From Pseudosulfitobacter sp. DSM 107133 (lineage in GTDB: Bacteria; Pseudomonadota; Alphaproteobacteria; Rhodobacterales; Rhodobacteraceae), in NCBI RefSeq assembly GCF_022788695.1, contig NZ_CP085154.1, forward strand, positions 1,426,001-1,490,000: 64,000 nt of DNA, read 5' to 3'. Below the pieces are notes generated by a model that was given only the letters and a program-made list of their open reading frames with translations, was not told the DNA's origin and did no database searches. Position numbers and translations under genes: made by a program. Positions 9,874 to 19,400 of this stretch are shown in pieces; positions within the stretch are counted from its first letter, which is position 1; each line of letters opens with the position of its first letter.

Positions 9874-10731
9874 TTACGCGACGTTGCGCATAGCTGCCGC
9901 GGGAACCAGACCCAGCGCGCGGCAGGCTTCGCGTGTCAGGTCAGGGCGATTCAGCGTGTAGAAATGCAGCGCATCCACGCCCTCGCCGCGCAGCTCGTCA
10001 CACAGCTCGGTGCAGTGGGCAAGCGCGAACAGGTCGCTGTTGCCATCGCGGGCTGCATTGTCGAACCCCTGCGCCAGCGTCACAGGAACATCAGCGCCGC
10101 ATTGGCTGGCGAATTTCTGAATGCTGGCCCAGTTGCCCACCGGCAGGATGCCCGGCACGATGGGCGCGGTGATGCCCGCTTTGACACAGGCATCGCGGAA
10201 GCGCAGAAAGGTTTCGGCCTCGAAGAAAAACTGCGTGATCGCCTCGGATGCGCCCGCATCGATCTTGGCTTTCAGCCAGGCGATGTTCTGTGCGGTGTCT
10301 GCGGCATCGGCGTGGCTTTCGGGATAGGCACCGACGCGGATGGTGAAGCGGTCTGTCGCGGCCAGTGCTTCGATGAGTTCGATACTGTTGGCAAAGCCGC
10401 CTTCGACCTGCTGGAATTCGGTGCCATCCACCGGATCGCCGCGCAGGGCGACAATGTCGGTGATGCCTGCATCTGCGAATTTCGCGGCTGTATTCAAGAC
10501 CTTCTCGCGGGTTGCCCCGACGCAGGTCAGATGTGCCGCCACCGGCAGGCCAGACGAGCGGCGCAATGTCTGCGCAGCTTCATGGGTCAGGTCCTGCGTG
10601 CTGCCACCGGCACCGTAAGTGACCGAGAAGAATCGCGGCTCAAGCGGCGTCAGTGCTTGCACGGTGTCCCACAGGCGAAACCCTGCGTCGATGGACTTGG
10701 GCGGGAAGACTTCGAACGAAAGGGCGGTCAT
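9874..10731 (-). CDS. metF: 5,10-methylenetetrahydrofolate reductase
   Basis: FAD-dependent cytoplasmic enzyme that reduces 5,10-methylene-THF to 5-methyl-THF for methionine synthesis. 285 residues, the usual bacterial length. Visible marks: FEVFPPK at the N-terminus (the Glu is the catalytic acid), FFSVTYGAGGST, HLTCVG, DIVALRGDP, and the QFFFEAETFLRF and VPGILPV segments. It is divergent from a MetR-type regulator, the classical arrangement for this gene. In this genome it would use the methylene-THF released by sarcosine oxidase further on. Confidence 0.96.
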   Translation of the reverse strand: MTALSFEVFPPKSIDAGFRLWDTVQALTPLEPRFFSVTYGAGGSTQDLTHEAAQTLRRSSGLPVAAHLTCVGATREKVLNTAAKFADAGITDIVALRGDPVDGTEFQQVEGGFANSIELIEALAATDRFTIRVGAYPESHADAADTAQNIAWLKAKIDAGASEAITQFFFEAETFLRFRDACVKAGITAPIVPGILPVGNWASIQKFASQCGADVPVTLAQGFDNAARDGNSDLFALAHCTELCDELRGEGVDALHFYTLNRPDLTREACRALGLVPAAAMRNVA

Positions 10732-10784
10732 TTGTTTATTCCTTGAAGGTATCTGAGTTGAGCCCTTGTCGCACGGTTTCAGAT

Positions 10785-10825
10785 ATGAGACAAATTCATA
10801 ACTCTCATCATGAACATGAGTTTCA
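10785..10825. promoter_or_regulatory. Palindromic region between metF and metR, candidate MetR site
   Basis: Overlapping inverted repeats: ATGAG (10785-10789), CTCAT (10804-10808) and ATGAG (10816-10820), plus TTCAT (10795-10799) facing ATGAA (10810-10814), and TGAA with TTCA seven bases apart (10811-10825). The MetR box of enterobacteria is TGAA-N5-TTCA, so the last pair is similar but two bases wider. Placement just in front of metR and about 55-95 bases from metF suits shared control. Binding is inferred. Confidence 0.45.
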
Positions 10826-10826
10826 C

Positions 10827-11732
10827 ATGCATATCGAATTTCGCCACCTGCGCACGATCAAGGCCATCCACGACTGTGGAGGGTTGGCCAAGGCTGCCGA
10901 CCAGTTACACATCACCCAATCTGCCTTGTCCCATCAGATCAAAGGGTTAGAGGATCAAGCCGGAGTCGAGCTGTTTGTGCGCCGGTCCAAGCCGATGAAG
11001 TTGTCGCCGGCGGGGCTGCGGCTGTTACGGCTGGCCGAACAGATTTTGCCGCAGGTGCAAGCCATGCAGGACGAATTCAGCGGCCTGCGCGACGGGCGTT
11101 CGGGGCGTATGCACATCGCGATTGAATGCCATGCCTGTTTTGAGTGGTTGTTTCCGGTCCTTGAGCGTTTCCGCAAGGATTGGCCCGACGTCGACGTGGA
11201 CATCCGCCCCGGTCTGGCCTTTGACGCGCTGCCTGCGTTGTTGAAAGAAGAAGTTGACCTTGTGGTGTCTTCCGACCCTGAGGAGCTGGCAGGTGTGGAG
11301 TTTATCGAACTCTTTGATTACGCGCCGGTCTTTGTGGCGTCGAAAGACAACCCGCTGGCCGCAAAACCCTATATCGAAGCCGAGGATTTCCGCGATCAGA
11401 CGCTCATCACCTATCCGGTGGAACGCAGCCGTCTGGATGTGTTCAGCCAGTTGCTGAACCCGGCCAAGGTTGAGCCCGCCGCGGTGCGTCAGGCGGAGCT
11501 GACGGCGGTGATTCTGCTGCTGGTGGCCTCTAACCGCGGCGTGTCGGTGCTGCCCGACTGGGTGGTGCGCGAGGTCAAATACTCATCCGATTATGTGACC
11601 CGCCCGCTGACCGCCAGGGGGCTGACGCGCAGGCTGTATGCCGCCGTGCGCAGCGACGAGCGCGGCAAACCCTATATGGAGCGGCTGATTTCGCTGGCAC
11701 GCATCGAGGCGCGCAAATTGCAGCAGGCCTGA
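10827..11732 (+). CDS. metR: LysR-family regulator, MetR type
   Basis: LysR-type transcription factor, 301 residues, with an N-terminal winged helix-turn-helix (residues 1-60, with GGLAKAADQLHITQSALSHQI) and a substrate-binding-like effector domain. The IAIECHACFEWLFPVLERF segment and the later YPVERSRLDVF segment closely resemble E. coli MetR, which senses homocysteine and activates methionine genes. I chose the ATG at 10827 because MHIEFRHLRTIKAI aligns with the normal family N-terminus; an in-frame ATG at 10785 would add 14 His-rich residues. Divergent from metF, its likely target. Confidence 0.88.
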   Translation: MHIEFRHLRTIKAIHDCGGLAKAADQLHITQSALSHQIKGLEDQAGVELFVRRSKPMKLSPAGLRLLRLAEQILPQVQAMQDEFSGLRDGRSGRMHIAIECHACFEWLFPVLERFRKDWPDVDVDIRPGLAFDALPALLKEEVDLVVSSDPEELAGVEFIELFDYAPVFVASKDNPLAAKPYIEAEDFRDQTLITYPVERSRLDVFSQLLNPAKVEPAAVRQAELTAVILLLVASNRGVSVLPDWVVREVKYSSDYVTRPLTARGLTRRLYAAVRSDERGKPYMERLISLARIEARKLQQA

Positions 11733-12263
11733 TGGCTTGCCGAAAAACGCGCAGGTGTCAGATGCCATGCAAATCCGGCTTCTGTGTCACATGGCTGACC
11801 CAGAACGCGGCGCTAGGCCTGCAGGGCGGGGCAGGGGCCAAGCTGTCATTCGTGAAACTTGCAGCGAAGGGCGGGAACGAGCCCGAGAGTTATGTGCAAC
11901 ACAGGGCAACGCCCGACCGCGGGTGGGCATCGTGACGTCAGTGGCCGCCACTTTATTTCTCGTCTTTGGCGTGCGGGAGAAGAGGTGAAACACGGTGAGG
12001 AAGCGCCCGCCCATGGGGCGGTCGGGCGCTGCCCGGCGGCACTTCGTGCCTTGATTCCGGGCTTTGGTGGACGCCCGCGTCGTCCGCACACCAGACCTTG
12101 ACCCATACCATGCCCAAAGTCTGGTTTGGGTCAGAAATGCTTGGCACTTAGGTCGCAATAGCTTGGCACGGTCCACTGACATGATTCAGAAAATTCGCCG
12201 TCATGAGTCAGAGTTGCGCGGCATTCGACAGCGGGGGCGGCGTGCACCGCCCCCGCACGGGCG
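11733..12263. other. Gene-free, palindrome-rich stretch
   Basis: No convincing gene. Short open frames here overlap one another on both strands and show no family resemblance. The stretch holds several inverted repeats: AGTGGC/GCCACT around 11939-11951, AGCGCCCG (12002-12009) facing CGGGCGCT (12023-12030), CCCAAA facing TTTGGG near 12113-12130, and a strong hairpin at 12231-12256. Two direct copies of GCTTGGCAC (12139-12147 and 12161-12169) lie 22 bases apart; the first resembles the -24/-12 element of sigma-54 promoters. Confidence 0.6.
12231..12256 (-). terminator. Strong hairpin after the zinc-free oxidoreductase gene
   Basis: Perfect ten-base stem GCGGGGGCGG / CCGCCCCCGC with a six-base loop, directly after the oxidoreductase stop codon on the minus strand. 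There is no U-run on that strand, so it may act as an RNA 3'-end stabiliser or a Rho-assisted end rather than as a classical intrinsic terminator. Confidence 0.55.
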
Positions 12264-13301
12264 TCAGATCACCTTGACGATCTGCTTGCCCATGTTCTTG
12301 CCTTGCAGCAGGCCGATGAAGGCCTGCGGTGCATTCTCCAACCCTTCGGCCACATCCTCGACCACCTTGATCTCGCCGCTGGCGACCTTGGGGCCGATCT
12401 CGGACAGGAAGGCGGGGAACTGGTTCCAGTGGTTCGAGATGATAAAGCCCTGAACAGACAGGAAATTCACGAGGATCGTCCGCCACAGTTTCGGCGCGGT
12501 CAGCGGCGCGTTGGCCCCGTCCCCCAAACCGCCCGCGTTGTACCATGCAATCATGCCGCAGATCGGGATGCGCCCGTGCGGGTTCATCATGGGCATGACC
12601 GCTTCCAGCACCTTGCCCCCGACGTTTTCGAAATAGATGTCGATGCCCTTTGGGCATTCCGCTTTCAAAGCTTCGCGCAGGGCCTTGGCATCATCATAGG
12701 CGCGGTGGTCCAGGCAGGCGTCAAAGCCAAAGGTCTCGATGGCCATCTTGCATTTGTCTGCCCCACCCGCGATGCCCACGGTGCGCAGCCCCATGCTTTT
12801 GGCGACCTGACCCACCATCGACCCGACGGGACCGGTGGCGGCGGCGACGACCAGCGTTTCGCCTGCCTTGGGGCGGCCAATCTCTGTCAGCCCGTGATAA
12901 CCGGTGAAACCGGGCATGCCCAACACGCCCAAGCTGGCCGTGATCGGCCCATGCGCCGGATCGACCTTGCGCAGCATCTTCGCCGGCTGCACGCCGTGCG
13001 TGGCCCAGCCGAACATGCCAAAGGCGAAATCGCCTGGTTTGAACGCGTCAGAGTTCGACGCAATCACCTCGCCCACGGCACCGCCTTCCATGGTGCCACC
13101 GATGGGCACGGGGGCCGCATAGGATTTTGCATCGTCCATGCGGCCTCGCATGTAGGGGTCCAGCGACATATAGTGGACGCGCACCAGCACATCGCCCTCG
13201 CCGGGCGTGGGCACGGGGCCGGATTCCATCTTGAAATTCTCTGCTGTTGGCGCGCCGTCGGGGCGGCTGGCAAGGGTAATGCGGTGCATCTGGTCGCTCA
13301 T
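12264..13301 (-). CDS. NADP-dependent oxidoreductase, zinc-free MDR family
   Basis: A 345-residue medium-chain dehydrogenase/reductase of the leukotriene B4 12-hydroxydehydrogenase/CurA type, which reduces double bonds of alpha,beta-unsaturated carbonyls with NADPH. Marks: SLDPYMRGRM near the N-terminus, GMPGFTGYHGL, and the nucleotide-binding segment ATGPVGSMVGQVAK with GIAGG following; the catalytic-zinc ligands of alcohol dehydrogenases are absent, as in this subfamily. The ATG at 13301 is chosen because it has GGGAGAGAG upstream and gives the family N-terminus; the frame continues to 13613. Divergent from the inositol monophosphatase gene. Confidence 0.9.
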   Translation of the reverse strand: MSDQMHRITLASRPDGAPTAENFKMESGPVPTPGEGDVLVRVHYMSLDPYMRGRMDDAKSYAAPVPIGGTMEGGAVGEVIASNSDAFKPGDFAFGMFGWATHGVQPAKMLRKVDPAHGPITASLGVLGMPGFTGYHGLTEIGRPKAGETLVVAAATGPVGSMVGQVAKSMGLRTVGIAGGADKCKMAIETFGFDACLDHRAYDDAKALREALKAECPKGIDIYFENVGGKVLEAVMPMMNPHGRIPICGMIAWYNAGGLGDGANAPLTAPKLWRTILVNFLSVQGFIISNHWNQFPAFLSEIGPKVASGEIKVVEDVAEGLENAPQAFIGLLQGKNMGKQIVKVI

Positions 13302-13452
13302 TGATCTCTCTCCCATTGATTGCGCGCAGCGTGGACCTGCGCGCGCGCGGGGGCAAGCCGTGACGCCACGGCGCAGCACAATACGCACAGGCCCTTGGCA
13401 TCCTGGAACAGGACGCGTATACGCGCGGCCTGATCCCTCTAGGAGAGTCCCA

Positions 13453-14238
13453 ATGGTTGGCAGTGCAAACCTCAACATCATGATCAAAGCCGCGCGCAAG
13501 GCGGGCCGTTCGCTGGTCAAGGACTTCCGCGAGGTCGAACAGCTGCAAGTGTCGATGAAAGGCGCCGGTGATTTCGTCAGCCGTGCCGACATCGCCGCCG
13601 AGAAAATCCTCAAGGACGAACTGATGGGCGCGCGCCCGACCTATGGCTGGTGCGCCGAGGAAAGCGCCGAGGAAGAGGGCACAGACCCCACCCGCCGCTG
13701 GATCGTCGACCCGCTGGACGGCACCACAAACTTTTTGCACGGGCTGCCGCACTGGGCCGTGTCGATTGGGCTGGAACACAAGGGTCAGGTCGTGGCCGGT
13801 GTGGTCTTCGATCCCGCCAAGGACGAAATGTTCTTTGCTGAAAAAGGCGCTGGCTCGTGGATGAACGACAGCCGGATGCGCGTGTCGGGCCGCTCGCATA
13901 TGATCGAAGCGATTTTTGCCACCGGCCTGCCCTTTGCAGGGCGCGGCGATCTGCCGGACACGCTCAAAGATCTGGGCCGCCTGCTGCCTGTCTGCGCCGG
14001 TGTGCGCCGCTGGGGCTCGGCAGCACTTGATCTGGCCTATGTGGCCGCAGGCCGCTATGACGGCTTCTGGGAACGCCGCCTGCAACCCTGGGATATGGCT
14101 GCTGGTGTGATCATCGCCCGCGAAGCAGGCGCGCTGCTCGAACCGCTGGACCCTGCTGCCGATCTGCTGGCCAGTGGCAATGTGGTCTGCGCCAACGAGC
14201 CGTTGTTCTCGAACTTCGCCAAAATCATTCGCGCCTAA
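13453..14238 (+). CDS. suhB: Inositol monophosphatase family protein
   Basis: Mg2+-dependent phosphatase of the IMPase/SuhB/CysQ superfamily, 261 residues. Metal and active-site marks: EE in CAEESAEEEG, DPLDGTTNFLHGLP (motif with two catalytic Asp), and the C-terminal WDMAAGVIIAREAGA motif. The closest fit is SuhB, which hydrolyses myo-inositol-1-phosphate and in enterobacteria also helps ribosomal-RNA transcription antitermination; that second role is not visible from sequence. The ATG at 13453 has AGGAGAG upstream and yields the normal N-terminus. A T-followed hairpin repeat (copy C) lies just past the stop codon. Confidence 0.88.
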   Translation: MVGSANLNIMIKAARKAGRSLVKDFREVEQLQVSMKGAGDFVSRADIAAEKILKDELMGARPTYGWCAEESAEEEGTDPTRRWIVDPLDGTTNFLHGLPHWAVSIGLEHKGQVVAGVVFDPAKDEMFFAEKGAGSWMNDSRMRVSGRSHMIEAIFATGLPFAGRGDLPDTLKDLGRLLPVCAGVRRWGSAALDLAYVAAGRYDGFWERRLQPWDMAAGVIIAREAGALLEPLDPAADLLASGNVVCANEPLFSNFAKIIRA

Positions 14239-14249
14239 GACGAAGCCCC

Positions 14250-14311
14250 CTTCATCTTGCCAGACAAACTCCGGGGGAGGCGCGCAGCGCCGGGGGCAGA
14301 GCCCCCGTTTT
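14250..14311 (+). repeat. GC-rich palindromic repeat, copy C (with terminator-like tail)
   Basis: Lead TTCATCTTGCCAGACAAACT, then hairpin I CTCC-GGG-GGAG (14269-14279), hairpin II GGCGC-GCA-GCGCC (14279-14291) and hairpin III GGGGGC-AGA-GCCCCC (14292-14306) followed by GTTTTA. It lies 12 bases after the inositol monophosphatase stop codon, so hairpin III with its T-run probably ends that transcript. A further short palindrome GGGCGC-T-GCGCCC follows at 14321-14333. Confidence 0.82.
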
Positions 14312-14336
14312 ACGTTTCACGGGCGCTGCGCCCCCT

Positions 14337-14708
14337 TTATCTGTCCGAAGGGTGATTCACCCCGTCCGTCCAGCGGATCGGATCGTGATCGCGCGGATTG
14401 ACCCCGTCGATACAGCCCAGATTGACCCCGCATTGCGTCGGGTCGGACCGGCGCTGGTGGTGGGTGTAGATGCCGCAGGTCTTGCAGAAATAATGCTGCG
14501 CCGTGTGGGTGCCAAAGCTGTAAAGCGACAGATTGTCCGCGCCGTTCACGATCTCCAGATCCGCAGCAATCGCCGTCACCGCCGCCGCCCCGCGCCTGCT
14601 GCAGAACGAACAATCGCAGCGGGTGACGTCCTTTAGCCCCTCGGGCAGGGTGGCACGGATGTGCACCGCACCGCAGTGACAGCGGGCATCGACACGCCGG
14701 GCGGTCAC
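14337..14708 (-). CDS. GFA / CENP-V domain zinc protein
   Basis: A 123-residue protein of the glutathione-dependent formaldehyde-activating (GFA) family. Zinc-binding Cys motifs stand in order: RCHCGAV near the N-terminus, CDCSFCSRRG, and CKTCGIYTHH. Gfa itself was proposed to speed S-hydroxymethylglutathione formation, but most relatives have no tested activity. I take the GTG at 14708 as start: it overlaps the rhomboid stop codon as GTGA, which indicates translational coupling, and it places RCHCGAV at the usual distance. The frame continues upstream to 14861 inside the rhomboid gene, which is unlikely to be used. Confidence 0.85.
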   Translation of the reverse strand: MTARRVDARCHCGAVHIRATLPEGLKDVTRCDCSFCSRRGAAAVTAIAADLEIVNGADNLSLYSFGTHTAQHYFCKTCGIYTHHQRRSDPTQCGVNLGCIDGVNPRDHDPIRWTDGVNHPSDR

Positions 14709-15439
14709 CGGCGCACCTTGGGAATGCGCGAGCGTACATATTGCGCCTCGGGGTGGGGCGGTTGGCCGTGGTTGCGTGACCAGAAACCGGTGCCACCCCG
14801 ACGCAGCCACAGCGGAATGGCAAAGACCAGACCGGCCACAAACCCGCCGGTGTGCGCCCAATAGGCCACGCCGCCCGCGTCCGGGTTCGCACCCAGCCCG
14901 CCGATGAACTGCATTCCGAACCAGACCATCAGCATCACCCAGGCGGGGATCGGGAAGATACGGAAAAATACGATCAGAATGATCAGGATGTCGACTTTGG
15001 CCTTAGGGAACAGCAACAGATAAGCGCCCATGACCCCCGCGATGGCCCCCGAAGCGCCGACCGTTGGAACGCCGGAATAGGTGGCAAAGACATATTGGGC
15101 GAGCGCAGCTGATACGCCGGACATCAGGTAAAATCCCAGATAGGGCAAGTGGCCCATCTCGTCTTCGACATTATCACCGAAGATGTACAAAAACAGCATG
15201 TTGCCCGCCAGATGCATCCAGCCGCCGTGCAGGAACATCGAGGACACCAGCGTGTAATAGCCTTCGCCTGCACTGATCCGGGCGGGGATGAATGCCCATT
15301 CGATATAGAACGCATTGATCGCCCGCGCGTCCGATATCATCCCCGCGTAGCTGAGGAAGATCAGGATATTTACGGCCATCAACCCGTAGGTGACATAGGG
15401 TGTGCGGCCGGAGGGATTATGATCGCGAATGGGTAACAT
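14705..15439 (-). CDS. Rhomboid-family intramembrane serine protease
   Basis: A 244-residue polytopic membrane protein. The catalytic Ser lies in GASGAIAGVMGAYL (near residue 130) and the catalytic His in AYWAHTGGFVAGL; HLAGNMLFLYIFG supplies the conserved His/Asn of the oxyanion site. Six or so hydrophobic segments fit the rhomboid core. Such proteases cut membrane-anchored substrates within the bilayer; the substrate here is unknown. The tail is basic. The next gene starts within its stop codon. Upstream stands repeat copy D, with the ATPase gene divergent. Confidence 0.92.
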   Translation of the reverse strand: MLPIRDHNPSGRTPYVTYGLMAVNILIFLSYAGMISDARAINAFYIEWAFIPARISAGEGYYTLVSSMFLHGGWMHLAGNMLFLYIFGDNVEDEMGHLPYLGFYLMSGVSAALAQYVFATYSGVPTVGASGAIAGVMGAYLLLFPKAKVDILIILIVFFRIFPIPAWVMLMVWFGMQFIGGLGANPDAGGVAYWAHTGGFVAGLVFAIPLWLRRGGTGFWSRNHGQPPHPEAQYVRSRIPKVRR

Positions 15440-15492
15440 GGGGGCAGGCTGGTCTGAAACGCGGGCGGGGTCAATATGGCGGGCGCGGCTTT

Positions 15493-15550
15493 GGGGGCGC
15501 TGCCCCCGGCCTTTGGCCTCCCCCGGAGTTTATCTGGCAAGATGAAGGGG
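15493..15550 (-). repeat. GC-rich palindromic repeat, copy D
   Basis: Minus-strand copy, with the lead TTCATCTTGCCAGATAAACT almost identical to copy C. Hairpin II is GGCC-AAA-GGCC on the minus strand (15508-15518), again a different but fully paired stem; hairpin III spans 15493-15507. It lies between the divergent rhomboid and ATPase genes. Confidence 0.82.
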
Positions 15551-15727
15551 GATGGGATTGTGTTTTGAGCCGGAGGCAGCAATTATTTGGTCAGGCATGG
15601 CCCGTGCCGCCCCCCTCCGACGGGAAAGCAGATGAACATGCGGGGTGAAGACTTGCATCGCGCCTATGGTCGAGCGTGCACATGAGGAGGGCGTGGTGTC
15701 ACAAGCTCGGGACATAAGGGGAATGTG

Positions 15728-16435
15728 ATGAAAGTGACGATACCGATTTTTCGACTGAAACGGGATGCGCGCCGGTTGGCACGGGACAAAGGCGTGGCTT
15801 TGCATGTGGCGCTGGATCTTGTGGCGCGCGAGGCGGGTTTTGCCCATTGGAGCCTGCTGGCGGCGGATCATGCGCACCAGCGGCCAGCGGTGCGGGTGTT
15901 GCAGCAGATGCAGGCGGGCGATCTGGTTCTGCTGGGCGCGCGACCCGGACAGGGCAAGACCTTGCTGGGGCTGGAGCTGTGCGGCGCAGCACTTGCGACG
16001 GGGCGCGCGGCAGCGTTTTTCTCGCTGGAGTGGACGCAAGCCGAGGTCGCGCACCGCTTTGCCGAGGTTGGCGTGGATGTGGCGCAGGCGCGCGGCTTGC
16101 GTGTGGATACGTCGGATGCGATTTGCGCCGATCACATCATCGCCGCCCTGGAGGATGCGCCCCGGGGCAGCGTGGCCGTGGTTGATTACCTGCAAATACC
16201 GGATCAGGACCGCCGGTTGCCGCCTTTGGCCGCGCAGGTGGCCGCCTTGGCGGATTTTGCGCGGCGCAGCGGCGTGGTCGTGGTGTTGATTGCGCAGATT
16301 GACCGTGACTTTGCCGATAACGGCGGGCCGCCGGACTGGGAAGACGTGCGGCTGCCCAATCCGGTGGATCTGGATCTGTTCGCCCGCGCCGTCTTTTTGG
16401 ACGACGGCGCGGTGCGGGTTGTTGGGCGCGCCTAG
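15728..16435 (+). CDS. Small DnaB-like P-loop ATPase
   Basis: A 235-residue protein with a RecA/DnaB-type core. The Walker A motif is GARPGQGKT (about residues 75-83); FSLEWTQAEV matches the FSLEM segment that follows it in DnaB helicases; VAVVDYLQIPDQDR is the Walker B with the DYLQ pattern of DnaB; VVLIAQIDRD matches the sensor segment. The N-terminal 45 residues (LKRDARRLARDKGVALHVALDLVAREAGFAHWSLL in outline) form a helical region instead of the DnaB N-domain. It is too short to be the replicative helicase, and its role is unknown. GGGG precedes the ATG at 15728. It converges on putA, and both stop codons share one CTAG. Confidence 0.75.
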   Translation: MKVTIPIFRLKRDARRLARDKGVALHVALDLVAREAGFAHWSLLAADHAHQRPAVRVLQQMQAGDLVLLGARPGQGKTLLGLELCGAALATGRAAAFFSLEWTQAEVAHRFAEVGVDVAQARGLRVDTSDAICADHIIAALEDAPRGSVAVVDYLQIPDQDRRLPPLAAQVAALADFARRSGVVVVLIAQIDRDFADNGGPPDWEDVRLPNPVDLDLFARAVFLDDGAVRVVGRA

Positions 16436-19400
16436 GGTGCGGGGTCCCTGGCCACTTCGCCCAGGAGCGCCGCGTTGCCGCCTGCGGCGGTGGTGTCCAC
16501 GCACAGGTGGCGCTCCCACAGCACATGGCCCACGTCGGGCTGGCCGGTGATCAGCGGCATGATCGCGCCGTCTCGCGCTGACAGCGCGCGGTTCAGGGCG
16601 GTTGCGGTGTCGCTGTCGCCCCACCAGATCACGCCGCAATAGGCGGGGCCGACAGCCAGTGCGGCAGGGTCGATTGGACCCGTCGCCGCCAGTGCACGCC
16701 CGCCAAGCGCTTCGACGGCTTGCACTTGCGCCTGTACCGTCTTGGCCCCCGGACCGGCACATAGAACCGGCGCACCGGCCCATGTGCTGAGCCGGTTGGT
16801 TTCGCCGGTGGGGCCGGGCATGGTGTGTTCCGATACTTTCTCGGATGGCTGCGCGCGCAAGGCGGGCAGCGGCTGGGGCGCGGCATTGTCCCAATCGTCC
16901 AGCGCTTGCGCCTGCGCAGCGGCCGAGAACCGCAGCAGATAGTCGGGTCCTCCGGCCTTTGGCCCTGTACCGCTTAGGCCGTTGCCGCCAAAGGGCTGGC
17001 TGCCGACAATCGCGCCGATCTGGTTGCGGTTCACATAGACGTTGCCGGCCAGAATGCGGTCCGACACGAATTGCACGCGGTCGTCGATACGGGTGTGCAG
17101 GCCAAAGGTCAGCCCGTACCCCGTGGCGTTGATGTCTGCGATGATCCGGTGGATATGGCCGGATTTGAACGTGGCAATGTGCAGGACCGGCCCGAAAATC
17201 TCGCGGGTCATGTCCTCGATGCCGTTCACGCTGATCAGGGTGGGGGCAATAAAGGTGCCTGTCTGCGGCGTCGGCAGGGCGTGCAACAAACGGCCTTCGG
17301 CGCGGGCTGTGGCGATGTGGTCGGCAATGCCCTGACGGGCGGCCTCGTCGATTACTGGGCCCACATCGGTGCTGATTTCCCACGGCACACCCATCACCAG
17401 CGCGTCCATCGCGCCGGTCAACATTTTGGTAAAGGCGGGGGCAATGTCCTCTTGGATGTAAAGACAGCGCAGGGCCGAACAGCGCTGGCCTGCGGATTGA
17501 AAGGCGCTTTCGATGATTGCGGTAACAGCCTGTTCGGGCAGGGCGGTGCTGTCCACGATCATCGCGTTCAATCCACCGGTTTCCGCGATCAGCGGCGTGC
17601 CGGGTGCGGCGTGCTGTGCAAGGCTGCTGCGGATTTTCAGTGCGGTGGCGGTCGATCCGGTAAAGGCCACGCCGCCGACGCGCGCATCCGAGGTCAGCGC
17701 CGCGCCAACGTCACCGCCACCTGGCAACAGTTGCAGCGCGTGGGCCGGCACGCCCGCCTCGTGCATCAGCGTCACCGCCAGATGGGCAATCAGCGGGGTC
17801 TGCTCGGCCGGTTTGGCCAGCACTGCGTTGCCTGCGGCCAGAGCGGCGGCAATCTGGCCGGTGAAGATGGCCAGCGGAAAGTTCCACGGGCTGATGCACA
17901 CAAAGGTGCCTGCGGGCTTGGTCTCGGCGCGCGCCTGGGCTGCGTAATAGCGCAGGAAATCCACCGCTTCGCGCAGTTCAGCCACACAGTCGGGCAGGGT
18001 CTTGCCCGCTTCGCGCGTCAGCAGCACAAACAGCGGTGCCGTATTGGCCTCAAGCGCATCGGCGGCCTTGTTCAGGATCGCTGCGCGTTCGGGCGTCGGT
18101 GCATCCCACAGCTTTGCGGCGTCAAAGGCTGCGGTCACATCGGCAGATGTTGCCGGTTGGACCGTGCCGACCACATCGGACGGATCGGCGGGGTTGCTAA
18201 CGTTCTGTGTCGCCCCCTTGGCGACGTCTGTTGCCAGCAGCGGAGCCGCCTGCCACGTCTTGCCCCGCAACGGATCACGGGCGGCGTCGATAGCTTCAAG
18301 CGTCGGGGCATGGGCCAGATCATAGCCCTGCGAATTTGGGCGCTCGGGCTGGAACAATTCGGTGCCGCGCAGGATCTTCGGGCCGGGGAAGGGCAGCGCG
18401 TCAAACGGATCGCTTGCCACCTGTTCGGGCGAGATGTCTTCGTCAACGATCTGGTTGACGAAGGACGAGTTCGCCCCGTTTTCCAGCAGACGTCGTACAA
18501 GATAGGCCAGCAAATCGCGGTGCGCGCCCACCGGCGCGTAGATGCGGCAGTTGGTGCCCGCATCGGCCATGACGATATTGTGCAGCGCTTCGCCCATGCC
18601 GTGCAGACGCTGGAATTCAAAGGTTTCGGGATCCGCGCCCATGTGCAGCACGGCGGCAACGGTGTGCGCGTTATGGGTTGCGAATTGCGGATAGATCCGG
18701 TCGGTCATGCCCAGCAGACGCCGCGCGTTGGCGATATAGGACACGTCCGTTGCGGCCTTTTGGCTGTAGACGGGGAAGCCGTCCAGCCCTTCGACCTGCG
18801 CTTTCTTGATCTCGGTGTCCCAATAGGCGCCTTTCACAAGACGCACCATGATCCGGCGGTCATGGGTCTGTGCCATGTCGTAAAGCGTGTCGATCACACG
18901 GCCCGCGCGGGGGCCATAGGCCTGAACCACCACACCCAGACCGTCCCAACCTTTCAATGCAGGTTCGGCCAGCACGCGGTCAATCAGTTCCAGCGACAGC
19001 GACAGGCGGTCGGCCTCTTCCGCGTCGATGTTCAGACCCATGCCTGCGGATTTTGCCAGCAGGGCAAGGCTGCGCAGACGCGGCAGAAGGTCATTCATCA
19101 CCGCCTCTTCCTGCGCGACCTCATAGCGCGGGTGCAGAGCGCTGAGCTTGACCGAGATGCCGGGGTTCTTGCGGATGTCACCCTGCGTGCACGCGATGGC
19201 AATGGCTGAAATCGCGCGCGAATAGCTGAGGTGATAGCGTTTGGCGTCGGCTTCGGTGCGGGCAGCTTCGCCCAGCATGTCATAGGAGTAGGTATAGCCC
19301 TTTTTCTCCATTCCAGCCGCGCGTTTCATCGCCGATGTAATGTTTTCGCCCAGCACGAACTGGCGGCCCATTTCCTTCATGGCGCGGCCCACGGCGGTGC

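Noticed and set aside
10732..10826. A methionine-related riboswitch upstream of metF
   Set aside because: The gap is under 100 bases and shows operator-like dyads, not a SAM or SAH riboswitch core that I can recognise.
11732..11988. Short open frames in the gene-free region after metR
   Set aside because: Overlapping frames on both strands with no family match, no ribosome binding site and biased composition.
17071..19209. A 712-residue open frame opposite putA
   Set aside because: Antisense shadow of putA; no recognised domain.
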